From positions 7,616,213 through 7,680,212 of the forward strand of contig OZ234493.1 in the NCBI GenBank assembly GCA_965153455.1: a stretch of DNA of 64,000 nucleotides. The letters run 5' to 3'. Position numbers and translations under genes: made by a program. This document shows positions 11,123 through 22,603 of this stretch, piece by piece. Position 1 is the first letter of the stretch; every line of letters starts with the position of its first letter. The notes beneath the pieces were generated by a model. The model was not told where the DNA came from and ran no database searches. It saw nothing but the letters and a program-made list of their open reading frames with translations. This DNA is from Sphagnum compactum. Its lineage: Eukaryota; Bryophyta; Sphagnopsida; Sphagnales.

Positions 11123-12360
11123 CAAGGAAGTCAGCAATCAAGCCTGACTTGACCCAGTGGTGCGGGATGCATGCGGGATCTGGGGAGTCCAGAACAACCC
11201 AGTCTGGCCCTCCCTTAAAACGCCTCTCCTCGGGTTAGTACTACTACATGGCAGCGCAAGGTATATTGCAGAGGCGTGCGCATGGCATGGCGCACAAAAC
11301 AAAGACAAAGCTCAAAACTTAGCCACAATTTGAACATGACCGATTCTTTGTAACTTAGCACCATCTAATTTGGATCCATAATTTTGACACTCTCTGTAGA
11401 GAGATCTCTGCTTGCACTTACTACTACAAACGAGTAAAAATTTGTAAAGTGGAATACAACCTTGTTAAGGCACCCGGGGGGAATGGCAATTTTTTTACCC
11501 ATATATACCCGTTGGGTCTGGATAAACCATATCCTTTACACCTTCGCTTATTTTCTTACAACCAATATACCCTAATGAAACGCATATCTAAAACACATAT
11601 GTCTGGAAAAAATTATGTATATATATATATATATATGTATATCTTATTGAGATATACCGTGAGATATACCCGTACAATTAGGATAACCATCCACTTGCGA
11701 CCACCTAAAGATTACACCCTCGAATCCTTTAGTTTTTTACTTGCCTACCTAACTAGATAGTAACCACTTACATTCCCAGGCTACTTACTTGTGTTACTTA
11801 CCCAACTACTACTACCTAGGTAAGTAGTGAGAGGGGGGAAACAAGAGGATTTATAGCATAGGGTACCAACTACCAACTTAGTAACTAAGTAGGTTTTACA
11901 TAAAGGCATTACATACACCGGGTAGAAAATAGGTAACTAACTACCTATTACATAACTAGATGGTTTATGCATAGGCTAGGGCTGTCTTTCCTACTTACCA
12001 CCAACTAACAACTTGCAAGCAGGCTGTTAGTAGGTGGGTAGTATGAAAAGCAACCGAGCTAACTAACCACCATGGTTAGCTAGGGGAACTTGAACCCAAT
12101 TATAAAAAAATCTGTTTGGTGACCACTTACCAATCCATTTTGAAGGTTATATTATTATTATTGCATGGTTTAAAATATTTGAGTTCCCATAATCCTTCTA
12201 AATTTTTTGCCTTAAGATCAGTTTCAATGTAAAATGGCAAGGTCACAATGTGACACACCCCTTTGTTTCCTTAAAAGAACCAGACCCAAAACTGGGGTTC
12301 CAAACTGGGTTCCAAACTGGGTTCTAGATTTCTATGTAAAACCAGAACTGGAGGTGGTGC
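11123..12360. other. Intergenic DNA with TAGG/CCTA-type motifs
   Basis: No gene is recognised. Between about 11735 and 12080 the sequence is rich in degenerate ACTTACC, TAGGTAAGTAG and CTACCTA motifs on both strands, the same motif family seen at 4.9-5.3, 21.9, 34.2, 51.3 and 55.5-56.2 kb. Confidence 0.5.
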
Positions 12361-15300
12361 TTCAAGAAAAAAACTGCCCAACACTGCTATGTATATATAT
12401 GTAGAGAGAGAGAGAGAGAATTCCACCACCCTCTGTGTTGATGTGAAAAGTGTGGACTAACAAAAGAGGAAGGAGGCAGTTGTGCCTGCCTGCACATGGT
12501 TTCACAGTTGGTGTGTGGAGATCAAGGGGCAGGTGAGTCGTTTTGGGTTTGCGTGGAGAGTCTGTCCTGCAGCACATGAGCTGAGCAAAAGTTATGAGAA
12601 GAGCACTGTGTGTTCCTGCCTGCAGTGCAAAATCGCCTTTTGTCAAAGTTGCCGTGATTTGCATGAGAGAAGAGAGAAAGAGAAAGAGAGAAGGACCAAT
12701 TTGTCTAGTAGTTTTGGGGTTCATTATAACACGGACTCTCTGACAAGCAGCAGCAGCAGCAGCAGCCCAGTTGTCCTAATGGAAAAGCCTTGAAATTATT
12801 ATTATGTATGCAGTTGCTTCTTCAACTTCTTCTTCATGCCTGCAACAAGTTATAGAGAGAGAGGTTAACCAATTCTTTAGCTTTGGCTTCCCCTTGTAGC
12901 TCCTGCTGCTCTGCTGCTGTATGAGATAATGTCACTTGAGCCTAGTAGTAGTTCACTCTGTCATAGTAATGTGTTTGTGTGTGGGTGTGTGTGTTTTTTT
13001 CCTTTCAAATTTGTGAAGAAGTTGAAGTAGTGGTCATGGGTATCCATCTATACGAATTTTTTTGACAAATTTGAAAACAAAAGGTGCACTTGCTTATCAA
13101 AATGCATTGAAGCAAACACATATGAATATGTTGTTACTTCTAGAGTGGTCAACTTGGCTGATTTCTTTCCCAAGTTCCCATGTCCCATCCTAATTTTCCT
13201 TTGTAGTTCAACTTCTGAGAGAGAGAGAGAGAGACAGAGAGAGGGTGCTCTATTCTTATATTTATTGTCGACCTCCATTCCTCCATCTTTGATATTTCTC
13301 AAGTTGTCTTCACACAACAAAGAGACCAATTCCTTTTTCCTTACTTGCCTCAAATATGTACACCAAGCTCAAGTATTTTAAATAAGATGTGTCCCCCATT
13401 CACTAGCTGGTGCTTGTTCACAAATCTGGTATAAAGCTAGCTACAGTAAGACATTAAAATAACAACAGGTGTTTATTGCAGGCAGTACAAGAGTACTATT
13501 TACTTCTTTTTCCCTTGGCTGCCTTTGGCCCCATCCATCTTTCTCTCAAAAATGATGGATAATGCACACACACATCTTGGGTTCGTATTATGCACGTTTT
13601 GGGTCCTGTAAGGGCAGCAGCTCCACAGGTGCTCAGTCAGTGTGTGGCCCCATCAAAAGAAAATTGAATGAAGAAAAGTCAAAACATGCCAGTTTGGCCT
13701 TGCAAAATGGTTTTGGCCCAGCATTTTCACACAAATGCAGAGGCTGGAAAAAACCAAAAAAAAGGCACTTTGAAGTGTAACTGCTGTTGTTGATTGTCTA
13801 GACAGGTCCTTTGATTGGTCCATGTGGGTGGGTTGCTATTAGTAATTAGTCTCCCACCTATAGTCTCCCACCTATTTGCAGTCCCAGTTTTAGTTTGTTA
13901 TGAGTGGGGTAGAAAATATGTAAGTAACCCACTAAACAAACATGTGAAAAGATATTTTTGCAGGTCACATACTGAGCACTGTTGGAGATGCTTTAAAGGA
14001 CACACACCTAGTGTGCTATGCTTAACTTCCTTCCACAAATCCAGTCTACAACAGCACTTGAGCTACTTTGCAAGATAACCAAACCACTAAGCATAGAGTG
14101 TGGAATGACAGCAATTTTTGCTAATGTGCCTCTCTCTCTCTCTCTCTCTCTCTCTGTGTTTCTTTATATGACTCAAGTACAGACAACCTGCAGAGGTGTG
14201 CCCACTGTCACAGGTAGCCAAACTTATTGTAAGTCATATAAAGATCACATTACCTACAGCACCCATGTTGACCAAGGGAAAAACCAAAACCATGAACAAA
14301 ATGCACAGAAGAAGACTCATTGGCATATAATGGGATAGGTCAGACAGGCAGAAGATCTGAGGGTGGAAACATTATAAAAAACCAAGGTACTAGAGTGTGC
14401 AATTAATGGTGCAGCTAGAATGTGCAACCAACCCCCTTTCTTTGCCTGGGTAGAACAACACTGTAACAAGTGTAGGTAGTACTTTTTTCTTTTTGCATTG
14501 GAGAAAAAGTTTGTGCTTTGGAGAGTGGGGTTGGTTTGTTGTCAACTACTACCAGTCCACTATGTTGGCACCTCTGAGCAGAGTCTGCAGTTTCTTGAAT
14601 GCAAAACTCTGACCTTCTTCTAGATAGGTATAAAGTACCTGAACTAGAAAGCCATGATTTTGTCCTCATGAGGAGGGAGGGTGGCTGGGGAGGTTATTGG
14701 GGATGGATGGATGGGATGGATCAAGGGAGTGAGTTATATACCAAAGTGAGTTTCCCCGAGTTTATATCAAAGTTTCTAGACTTTATATCGTCAAAGTTTC
14801 CAGAGTCTGTCTTTTTAGATCTGAAAGAGTTTCACCCTTGGCAGACTAATAAATAACAGAAGAAGAAAAAGCTTGCAGTCAAGACTTGAGTGTGAAGATG
14901 ATGATGTTGGTAGGGCCTTCCTTCTTCTGTGCACAGCTTAGAAAGTCCCTCCAGACAAGTAAGTAGTCGGAAAGGACATTCACTAAGAGCCAAGAGGACC
15001 CTTTGACGTTTGCAAGCCATCTGAGAGTTGGTATCTTTAAGCCAAACCGAGCACAATAATGTAGGTACGAACTACTACTACTACTACTACTATGAACTCC
15101 ACTCCCACCCATTTCTTCTTTCTTTTGCTGCGGTCTAAGTTTGTTTCCACCATGAATTTAAGTTTGTTTCCACCATGAATTTTAAGCTCTTTGGCCTTGG
15201 CCCCCCCCCTCCCCCCTTCCCCCCTTCTTGCCTTTGCCTGATAATAACACAACAAGATCAGAAGCCAATCGTGCTACATAATTTTATGCCAGCCTATGCC

Positions 15301-15442
15301 ACAATTATGGTGACCTGAATCCTCGATACCCAATGACCAGAAACGGCTCACCAGTGATTTTTTTTGTTCCGACAAATTTTGTCGTTTTTTGACTCCCTAA
15401 AAAAACAGAATTGGAAAATTTTGAAAACTTGGAGATTTTTTT

Positions 15443-15463
15443 GGGGGGGGGGGGGGGGGGGGG
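15443..15463 (+). repeat. G21 homopolymer
   Basis: A run of 21 G sits inside otherwise AT-rich DNA. A C/T-rich tract (15199-15228) lies 0.2 kb upstream. Confidence 0.85.
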
Positions 15464-15909
15464 AAAATCTAGTGAAAATTTGAGTGATATTTCTAAAATT
15501 TTGGGAATTTTTTTTCCTCAAATTTTCAATATTACAAAATTGGGGAGGGGAAAAAAAAAAAAAAAAACCCTTAGTCGTCACGTGATAGCAAAGAGTTAGC
15601 AATGGTCGGAGTGTACATACAAGTTAGGTGAATAGGTAGTACCCACCCTCTTAGGAAGGGGAATTTACTACTTATTATTATTATTAACCCAGGCCCAAAA
15701 TTATTATTGTGACCAAAATTTTTTAGGAATCCAAAATTTCACATTGCCAACCAATGAGATGGCTAAACATGCATGCACAACACCCATGATTAAGGTCTGA
15801 AAGAAGCAAAGAGAACTCCCATATATATTTTACATTTCCATAATTTCCCATCCACCCAAAAAGGCCATTTGTTTCTCGAGGTGTACCAAATAGACAAAAA
15901 AATTCAAAT

Positions 15910-16180
15910 CCATGATTGAAAGAAAGAAAGAAATAGTTTCTTTCAAAAAAAGAAAAAAAGTATTTAAATTATTATTTTTAAAAACCAAGCAAATTCTGTT
16001 GCAGAAAGCCTTCCAATTTGCACCAAAAATTGGCATAAAATTTCAGAACCATGATTGAAAAAAAAAAATAAAAAAAAATAAATTGAATTCTTTCAAAAAA
16101 ACAAGTTTTTATTTATTAAAAAAAAAACAAGGAAATTCTGTTGCAGAAACCCATTTCCAATCTGCACCTAAATTTGGCAA
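15910..16180 (+). repeat. Imperfect tandem duplication, about 130-140 bp
   Basis: The first copy (about 15910-16040) and the second (about 16050-16180) share CCATGATTGAAA, TTCTTTCAAAAAAA, AAATTCTGTTGCAGAAA and CAAT(T/C)TGCACC in the same order. The copies differ by indels in A-rich tracts. Confidence 0.8.
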
Positions 16181-16510
16181 TCTCCACAACAACAATGGTA
16201 CTACCACTAGGCTGCTACTACTACTACTACTACTACTAGTGGTAGTATCTAGAGAAGAGAATTGAGAGCTGAAGTAGTTGTTAATGAAATTTAATAAGAA
16301 GTTGTAGTAGTACTCAAACCACAAATGTCAATGCTTGTCAGTCACTCCCCTCCCACTTTACTTACTATGAATGTGGTTGTCCCCATAGATTTGCAGATGC
16401 ACATATATACAGTGGTCTAATCTTTGTCAGGTCCTTTCTTTCTTTCTTTCTTGCTTTCAACAACAACAAAGTTTGCCAACTTTTTCTTCCATAGACACAC
16501 CAGACACACT

Positions 16511-16600
16511 CTGCTGCTTGCTTTGCTGCTTGCTTGCTTGCTTTGCTTTGCTTTGCTGCTTGCTTGCTTGCTTGCTTTGCTTTGCTTTGCTTTGCTTGCT
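16511..16600 (+). repeat. TGCTT/TTGC-type microsatellite
   Basis: The stretch is built from TGCTT, TTTGC and GCTTGC units. The open frames on both strands across it are low-complexity products of the repeat. Confidence 0.85.
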
Positions 16601-17000
16601 GCTAGTCTATAATGAGGAGGAGGCTGTGCATTGGAACTCAAAAAACACGCCAATTCTCTCTCTCTAACACTGAACTTTATCGAGGTCTGGACCAAACTTG
16701 GCCTCCTCTATTGATGATGACCAGCAAAGCACACACCCTACTACTACTACTACTACTACTACTACACTGGTTGGTACCATGGTTAAAAATCCATCCATCC
16801 ATCCATCCATCATGAGTGTTGTGTGGGTTTTTTTTAAAAAAAAAAAAAAACAAACCATCGGGTGGTTTCCAATATTTTTAATATTTCAGAATCAGAGAAT
16901 CATTCATTGTTTTCCAGTTCTTTTGAAAAAAATGGGAATCAAAGAGTTGTCGGGGTCACCACAGTTGGTTATTTCAAAAACCATGATGAGGAACCTCGAG

Positions 17001-20000
17001 TGGTCTTCATGACCGAATCAATAAAGGATCAACCCACGGTTTTATGGTCGGTTGTTTGATTGTTTCCATTTCTTTGAGAACCATGGTTATGTGCCCAGAA
17101 CTGGGTCTTTGATTTTTTGGAAAGATAATTATGAATCCTATGAATTTCCCTTGATAACTATTAGGGTTTGTTCCTTATCAGTTATGAGAGTGAGCACTCA
17201 GATTCAATTGTTAGAATCGGAGGTTTTGGATCTAGATTCAAGAACCTAACTTATTGGATTCAAGTATTAAGAACTCAATGGAGGATCCTTACCCATGAAC
17301 TACTAGTCACAATAGAACTAGGGTAGAACTGGAACCTTCTACCCACTTGTTTTTGTTGGAGGGAACTCCTCTCCCCTCCCCCCAAGGATCTCACCGAGTT
17401 TCAATGTTTTAGATGGGTATATGTATTAGGTTTTAGGTTTTTTTTATAAATGTATTAGGATTTAAGATTTTTCTTTTTTTTCATCTTCTTATGGCTTTCA
17501 TCTTGAGCACCTTGTTCTTTTTGTAGCTTTGAGTTAATGCTTTACAATAGGCCTTTCACTTTCAAGTTTTTGCGTTTGTGCTTTGTAGTAACTCTTTTGC
17601 ATTTAGACTTTGCGACAACCCTTTTACTCTAAAGCTTATGATTATGTCCTAAATCAACACTTAGTCGTGCTAATCATTATTGGTTCCATCATGCTTGCAT
17701 TCACAAGTTTTTGTCGTCTTCTCGCAAGAATGTTGGCAATTTGGTTGTCATCACACTTGCATTTATCATGGTTGTGATTACTAGTTATGGTTTGGTTACA
17801 TCACACTTGCACTTCAAAACTTCATTGAGGAAAGACTTCTATATGGATGCTTTGGTTTTTGTTATTTGTTTTTGTTCTTTTGCAAGTTCTTTTTTTGCTT
17901 GTAAGAGTTGCAGTTTGGCTACAAGTTGTTATTTCATTGTGTCATCATTTTGTTGAGCTCAAGTTATGCTCACATTTCATCATGCTTGTGTTGTGCCTGC
18001 ATTTTTCATGCCTATGCTACACCTACATTTCATTGTGCTTGGGTTGTGCCTACATTTCATAGATTTGAAGTAAATGTATTCCTTGTTTTTTTGTTTTTGT
18101 TATTTGCTTTAGGTTTTTGTGATTGTGTGAATCCTTGCAAAGTATTGCACGAAATTGCTTTGATTAACATGTTCAAATTTATGATGAAATGAACTTGATA
18201 GAACATAGAACCCAAACTTAACCTCACGTTAAACCTATCCACAATAGGTTTCCAATTTCCAACTTGATCACATGCCAAACCCATGCTCACTAGGTTTCCA
18301 ATTTCTACTATATAGAACCCAAACCCATGTTCACTAGGATTTGTGTTATGTGAACCTTATATTTTCATGTTTGTTTTTGGTGCTTTATGCATGCAATTGA
18401 TAGCATGGCATCAAGAAGTGCAACAATTATTATAGAATAGGCATCACAAACTAACAATGTCACAAAATTTCAATAAAATCCATGCGAAAATTGTAAAAAA
18501 ATATGTTCGTACGAAATCCGTGGGCTTGAAAATGTGAAAATGGCATGAAAAATTAATATAGTAAAATAAAATTATATAACTTTTATATAAATGATGCGTC
18601 TTACCTACTTCATGATAACCCCTTGGTTTGGTGGGCATAACATGCACAACTATTTTCACATGTTTCCTTTTTGGTTCATTAAATGTTTAACATTGTAAGG
18701 TCACAAATTGAGATAGAATGAGTGAATCTTTAGTGCCAAGTTGGTGTCATCACAAACTTTTGATGGTCACAATTGGGGTTGAAAATTTTGATCGCCTCAT
18801 TTTTATGATAAAAAAATGGCTTAATGATGCTTGTGTTGATTGTGATGGGGAATATAAATCTAAAAATGTGATTTATTTTCTTACTTTGGAATCTTTTATG
18901 ATTGAAGAAAATAATAAATTCATTGAGGAACAAGGCCTCTTTGAAGAAGGCCTTGATTTAGACTTTTGATTTTTTGCAATTAGTTTTTTGTTTTTATATC
19001 AAGTGCATTTTGTTTTTGTAAATGTGTATTGATGGTGGGTTTTTTTTGTAATTAAGGTAGATGTGCATTTGAATTATTGGTGGTGCAAATTGAACAATCA
19101 ACCCCAAGGTATTTGTGTTGAAAGTTTTTTGCAATAATCCAATGATGAAATGGGCATGATTATAAAGAACCTTGACGTTATTCAATCTTTAGACACAAGG
19201 GTAATTGTGTGTGTTTTGTTTTCTACCATGTGCTTTCTCTTGAGGTTAGTTAGATTATCTTGTCCATGTCTTATCATTTTCAAATTATTTGTTGAAATTT
19301 GTTGCTTCTAATTTTGTGACTTGCAAATCATTGATAGTAATTTTGTGTGTGTTAGTTGTCATTTTGCTTTGTGCATTGATCAAGGTAAGTTTGTGTGATG
19401 TTTGGGGTTGAGGATTATATCATGTGCACATTTGCAATAAGTTGATTTTTTTGATTTTGCCATTGTTGGCAAGCTTTCTATTTTTTGTAGAATTTTATAT
19501 TTTCCTAGTTAGTCAATTTGTATTTTTTATTTGCCGTATACATGCAAGTTTAAGTTTTTGAAAATTTGAATTCTTCCATTTTGCCATTTGTAAATTTGAA
19601 TTAAAAAAAATTCTATTATCTGCTAGTTGTTAATTTTGTCTACTACAAGTTAATTGTCAAATCTATGTATTTGTCTATTGTAGGTTAGCCTAAAATTAGT
19701 TCAATCTTTATATTGGGTGTTTGTCATTTTTTTTGAATCTTGAATTTGTGTTTTGGGTCTTTGTTGTTTTTTTCTAAGTCTTGAGTTGTTGTTTTGTGTC
19801 TTCATTTTTTTGGTTCCTTTGTAAGTATGTTTTTTGAGTTTGTTGTTTGTCCATGGTCCATTGTGCCCAAAAGCCCTTTCTAAAGAAATATTTTGCAAAG
19901 GTGAAGGTGGATTCAATTGATACAACCTTAGAAAAACGAATCTTCTCTAAGGATGATCATAAGATGTTCAGACTTTAATCAAGGCCTTGATCAATCATGT

Positions 20001-21397
20001 TTAGACTTTATTTTTGAAGAAGGCCTTACTTGAAAGAACATTCTAAGTTCCCATGCTTTAAAATTTCTTTGGTGAAGAATTTTGCATAACCTATGTTAGT
20101 TATGTTGCACCATGGCAAGCATTACAATACCCATTTCCAAGGTCTTTCACCATGGCCAAAAATGTTAATATTGTTAAATTGTGGGTACTTGGTTTTACCC
20201 TAGGACCTTACAATTACAAGAAATATTCTTACCTTGATAGATCTCCACCTCAATCTCCTTTAGACATAATATTAAAAAAACATGATATATATATATAGAT
20301 TTAATTAGAGTTTTTTTTGGTTCATTGCGTTCCCGGTGGCCATTCCCAATCAAAGAGTGACCACTAAGAATGTAGAAAACCAAAAAAAGCTCTTGAGGAA
20401 CTAGATCCACAAGGAACAAGAATTGGGAACCCGGATGGAGGACAAGATTAGATGAAGACCTTCATCCATCACAGTTGGGATGTAATCTCCCAATGTGGTT
20501 GTCATTTTGCTTAATGCCGGGGGTGTAAGACTAGAGTCCTTAACACCAAATGTGATTGGAGACAAATTGGAGCCCGAATTGAACCTTTCCTAGAGGTACG
20601 AGTGTAGATGCTAATTGGCTAAGCTATCAAAATGTACATCAATAATGTTGGCATTTTGTTATCCCCTTGCTTCCTAGAGTGTAGAGATGATGCCTATTTA
20701 GAACACAAAATTTTTCTTTCACATGGATTCAATGTGAGAAATTATTGCCCAATAGCAAAATGGTTTCTCACCTCCCGAATGTCAAAATATACACAAGCTA
20801 ATAATCAATAACCACTTTGCAAACAATAGAAAGGATGAAGGCATCACAAGTACTATCATCCCAACAATTTTCAGTTATCATTTACTTTCCCAATTAATTC
20901 TTCAATATTTTTTTTTGGCTAAGCTAAGGGCTACTAAGAGAGGTCAAAGAAAATGGGCCATTGAAACATCCAACCAAAAGAAACCCATCCCTTTACTTGT
21001 GGCTCTTGGAAGGAAAGGAGACGGATAGGAAGGGGGTGTGTGGAATGTAAGTAAAATAGGTGGTACTTTGTCAAATTGTCCTTCATAAGATCCAGTTAGT
21101 AAACCTCATTCCGAGCTCACTCAAAACCTACAATAATTCAACTTCCCCCAAACCTGACATACCGACGACCTATTTGTTACTCAATTTCCCCAATATTACC
21201 TCGGGCCCCTTCCCTCTCCCCCAAAAACACACACATACACACACACATTCAACCTGGTGTCTAATTTTTATTTATTTATTTATTATTATTATTATTTTTG
21301 GGCATAAATGGACTAAATGTTGAGGTTTGTTTAATGGGTTGAGCACCAAAGTTTTCCTCAACTCAATTCACATTTTACGGATGAAAACGATTCATGA
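17001..21397. other. AT-rich intergenic DNA, mostly featureless
   Basis: Apart from the small open frame at 18718-18969 nothing is recognised. The end of that frame (GAAGAAGGCCTT followed by an AGACTTT motif) recurs in a related arrangement near 19975-20030, which suggests fragments of a repeated sequence. Confidence 0.45.
18718..18969 (+). other. 83-codon open frame of unknown nature, possible transposon-derived fragment
   Basis: An ATG-started frame of 83 codons ends in an acidic tail with repeated Glu-Glu-Gly-Leu. Its composition is more protein-like than neighbouring frames: balanced, with no low-complexity repeat. I do not recognise it. Acidic tails of this kind occur at the C-terminus of some plant transposase-like proteins, but this is a weak impression. 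Part of the 3' end recurs around 19975-20030, which favours a repeat remnant over a host gene. Confidence 0.15.
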
Positions 21398-21453
21398 ATT
21401 GGGTTGGGATTTATGAACTCAATTCTGTTTGAGTTCATAAATCCCAACCCAAT
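21398..21453. repeat. Perfect hairpin, 25-bp arms, 6-base loop
   Basis: The left arm 21398-21422 (starting ATTGGGTTGGGATTTATGAA) is exactly complementary to the right arm 21429-21453, with the loop TTCTGT. Pairing ends sharply at both sides. This is a second uninterrupted palindrome of the same type as at 4125-4176 but with unrelated sequence. Confidence 0.92.
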
Positions 21454-21734
21454 GGCTACTACTACGTACCAAACAACACTTTAATGCCCAAATGTTTCAT
21501 ATTATATCTTCTCCTAAGATTTTCGATAAATACATGAAAATATAAGTTAATTTTTTAAATTTTATACTTGTTAATAAGTATACCATTGAAATATTGCTTA
21601 AATAATTTCCACAAAAAAGTTCAGAAATCTTTTTGCTCATAATTATTTAGTGTGGAACCTGCCTACTTACTATGTATGGTATTTATTCACAATGTGTACA
21701 TGCATGTGTATACATGTTACATACCCAATTATGG

Positions 21735-22198
21735 ATATATATATATACTTTGATGCATCATTCGGCTTCACCATTAACTTCCACACCATAGCTCCATACA
21801 CTCTCAAATTGAGTCACTAGGCTACACCCCCTTCCTTACTCTATTGAGAGCTTTTCCGAAGATATCAAGAGCACGTCTTTGATGCACCTCACCTTTGTTT
21901 TCGCTTTGCTTTGTGTGGCTGGGTGGGTAGGTAGGTAAATTGGTAGGTAGGTAGGTAAGTGGGTCTCTCATTTTTCATAACTCACCTTCGTGGTCCTCTT
22001 CCTTGGGCTTTATTCTGCACTTATCCATCTCACTCTCTCTCTCTCTCTCTCTTTTCTTTTTTTTAGGGTTTTGGATTTGGTTACAAGAGAATCAAGTGAT
22101 CATGATAAAAGCTCCTAAAGTTTAAGAAGCTGCTTTGCTTTTTTCTCTTTTTTTTTTTTTTGCTTTCAAACACACAACCATCTTTTGCTCCTTTTATT
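21735..22198 (+). promoter_or_regulatory. Possible promoter and CT-rich leader of an unidentified transcript
   Basis: A TATATATATATA run (21735-21748) is followed by C/A-rich sequence and then a (CT)n tract at about 22028-22051, an arrangement common in plant promoters and leaders. Downstream, an ATG at 22199 opens a 134-codon frame, but most of that frame is translated CT repeat and I recognise no protein. It may be a decayed or truncated gene start, or only chance. Confidence 0.2.
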
Positions 22199-22537
22199 AT
22201 GTCCATGGAACCACAAAGCACTTGTGGGTTAAGCTTTTGCTTTTTAGACTTCCTCTCAAGAAAGAAAAGAGAAGAAAATGGAGTGCAGATAATTGCCTTT
22301 TTTTCATTTTCTTCTTCTTCTCTTCTCTTCTCTTCTCTTTGGAATTCTTGCATTAAAAAAACTCATCAGGTGACTGTCCAGGTGCCTCTCTCTCCCCCTC
22401 TCTCTCTCTCTCTCTCTCTCTCTCCAGCTCTCTTTCCAGCTACATATTTGCCTTTCCACTTAAAACTAGAGAAAAATTCAACCAAGTGTTTTTTTTATAA
22501 TAAAGAGAACCTTCTTCTTTCTCTCCCCCCCCTTTTA

Positions 22538-22574
<37 letters not shown>

Positions 22575-22603
22575 TTGGTGTGGAGTGGGGCCTTCTTGGG
22601 TGA
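22199..22603 (+). other. Low-confidence 134-codon open frame
   Basis: The frame starts at an ATG and runs through (CT)n tracts that give Leu-Ser repeats. Only its first 45 or so residues look non-repetitive. No domain is recognised. It is listed because it follows promoter-like sequence. Confidence 0.12.

Larger units (their letters stand above)
12361..17000. other. Microsatellite-rich region, no recognisable protein
   Basis: This stretch is less AT-rich than its flanks. It carries (GA)n near 12405 and 13208, (AGC)n near 12748, (CT)n near 14134, and (CTA)n or (TAC)n near 15073, 16210 and 16740. A direct 26-base duplication lies around 15137-15180. The texture resembles plant promoter or leader sequence, similar to the stretch upstream of the bHLH gene. 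Open frames at 12482-12793, 13562-13780 and 14599-14856 show no recognisable domain. The first has a few Cys/His residues, but their spacing fits no zinc-finger class I know. Confidence 0.4.

Noticed and set aside
11140-11220. SINE or tRNA-like element suggested by a string resembling an A box
   Set aside because: No B box is found at the required distance.
12482-12793. 103-codon frame with several Cys and His residues, resembling a B-box or zinc finger
   Set aside because: The Cys/His spacing does not fit a zinc-finger class I know, and the frame runs into GA and AGC repeats.
22160-22603. 147-codon plus-strand frame
   Set aside because: Its first ATG is at 22199 and most of the frame is translated CT repeat; it is kept only as a low-confidence item from 22199.
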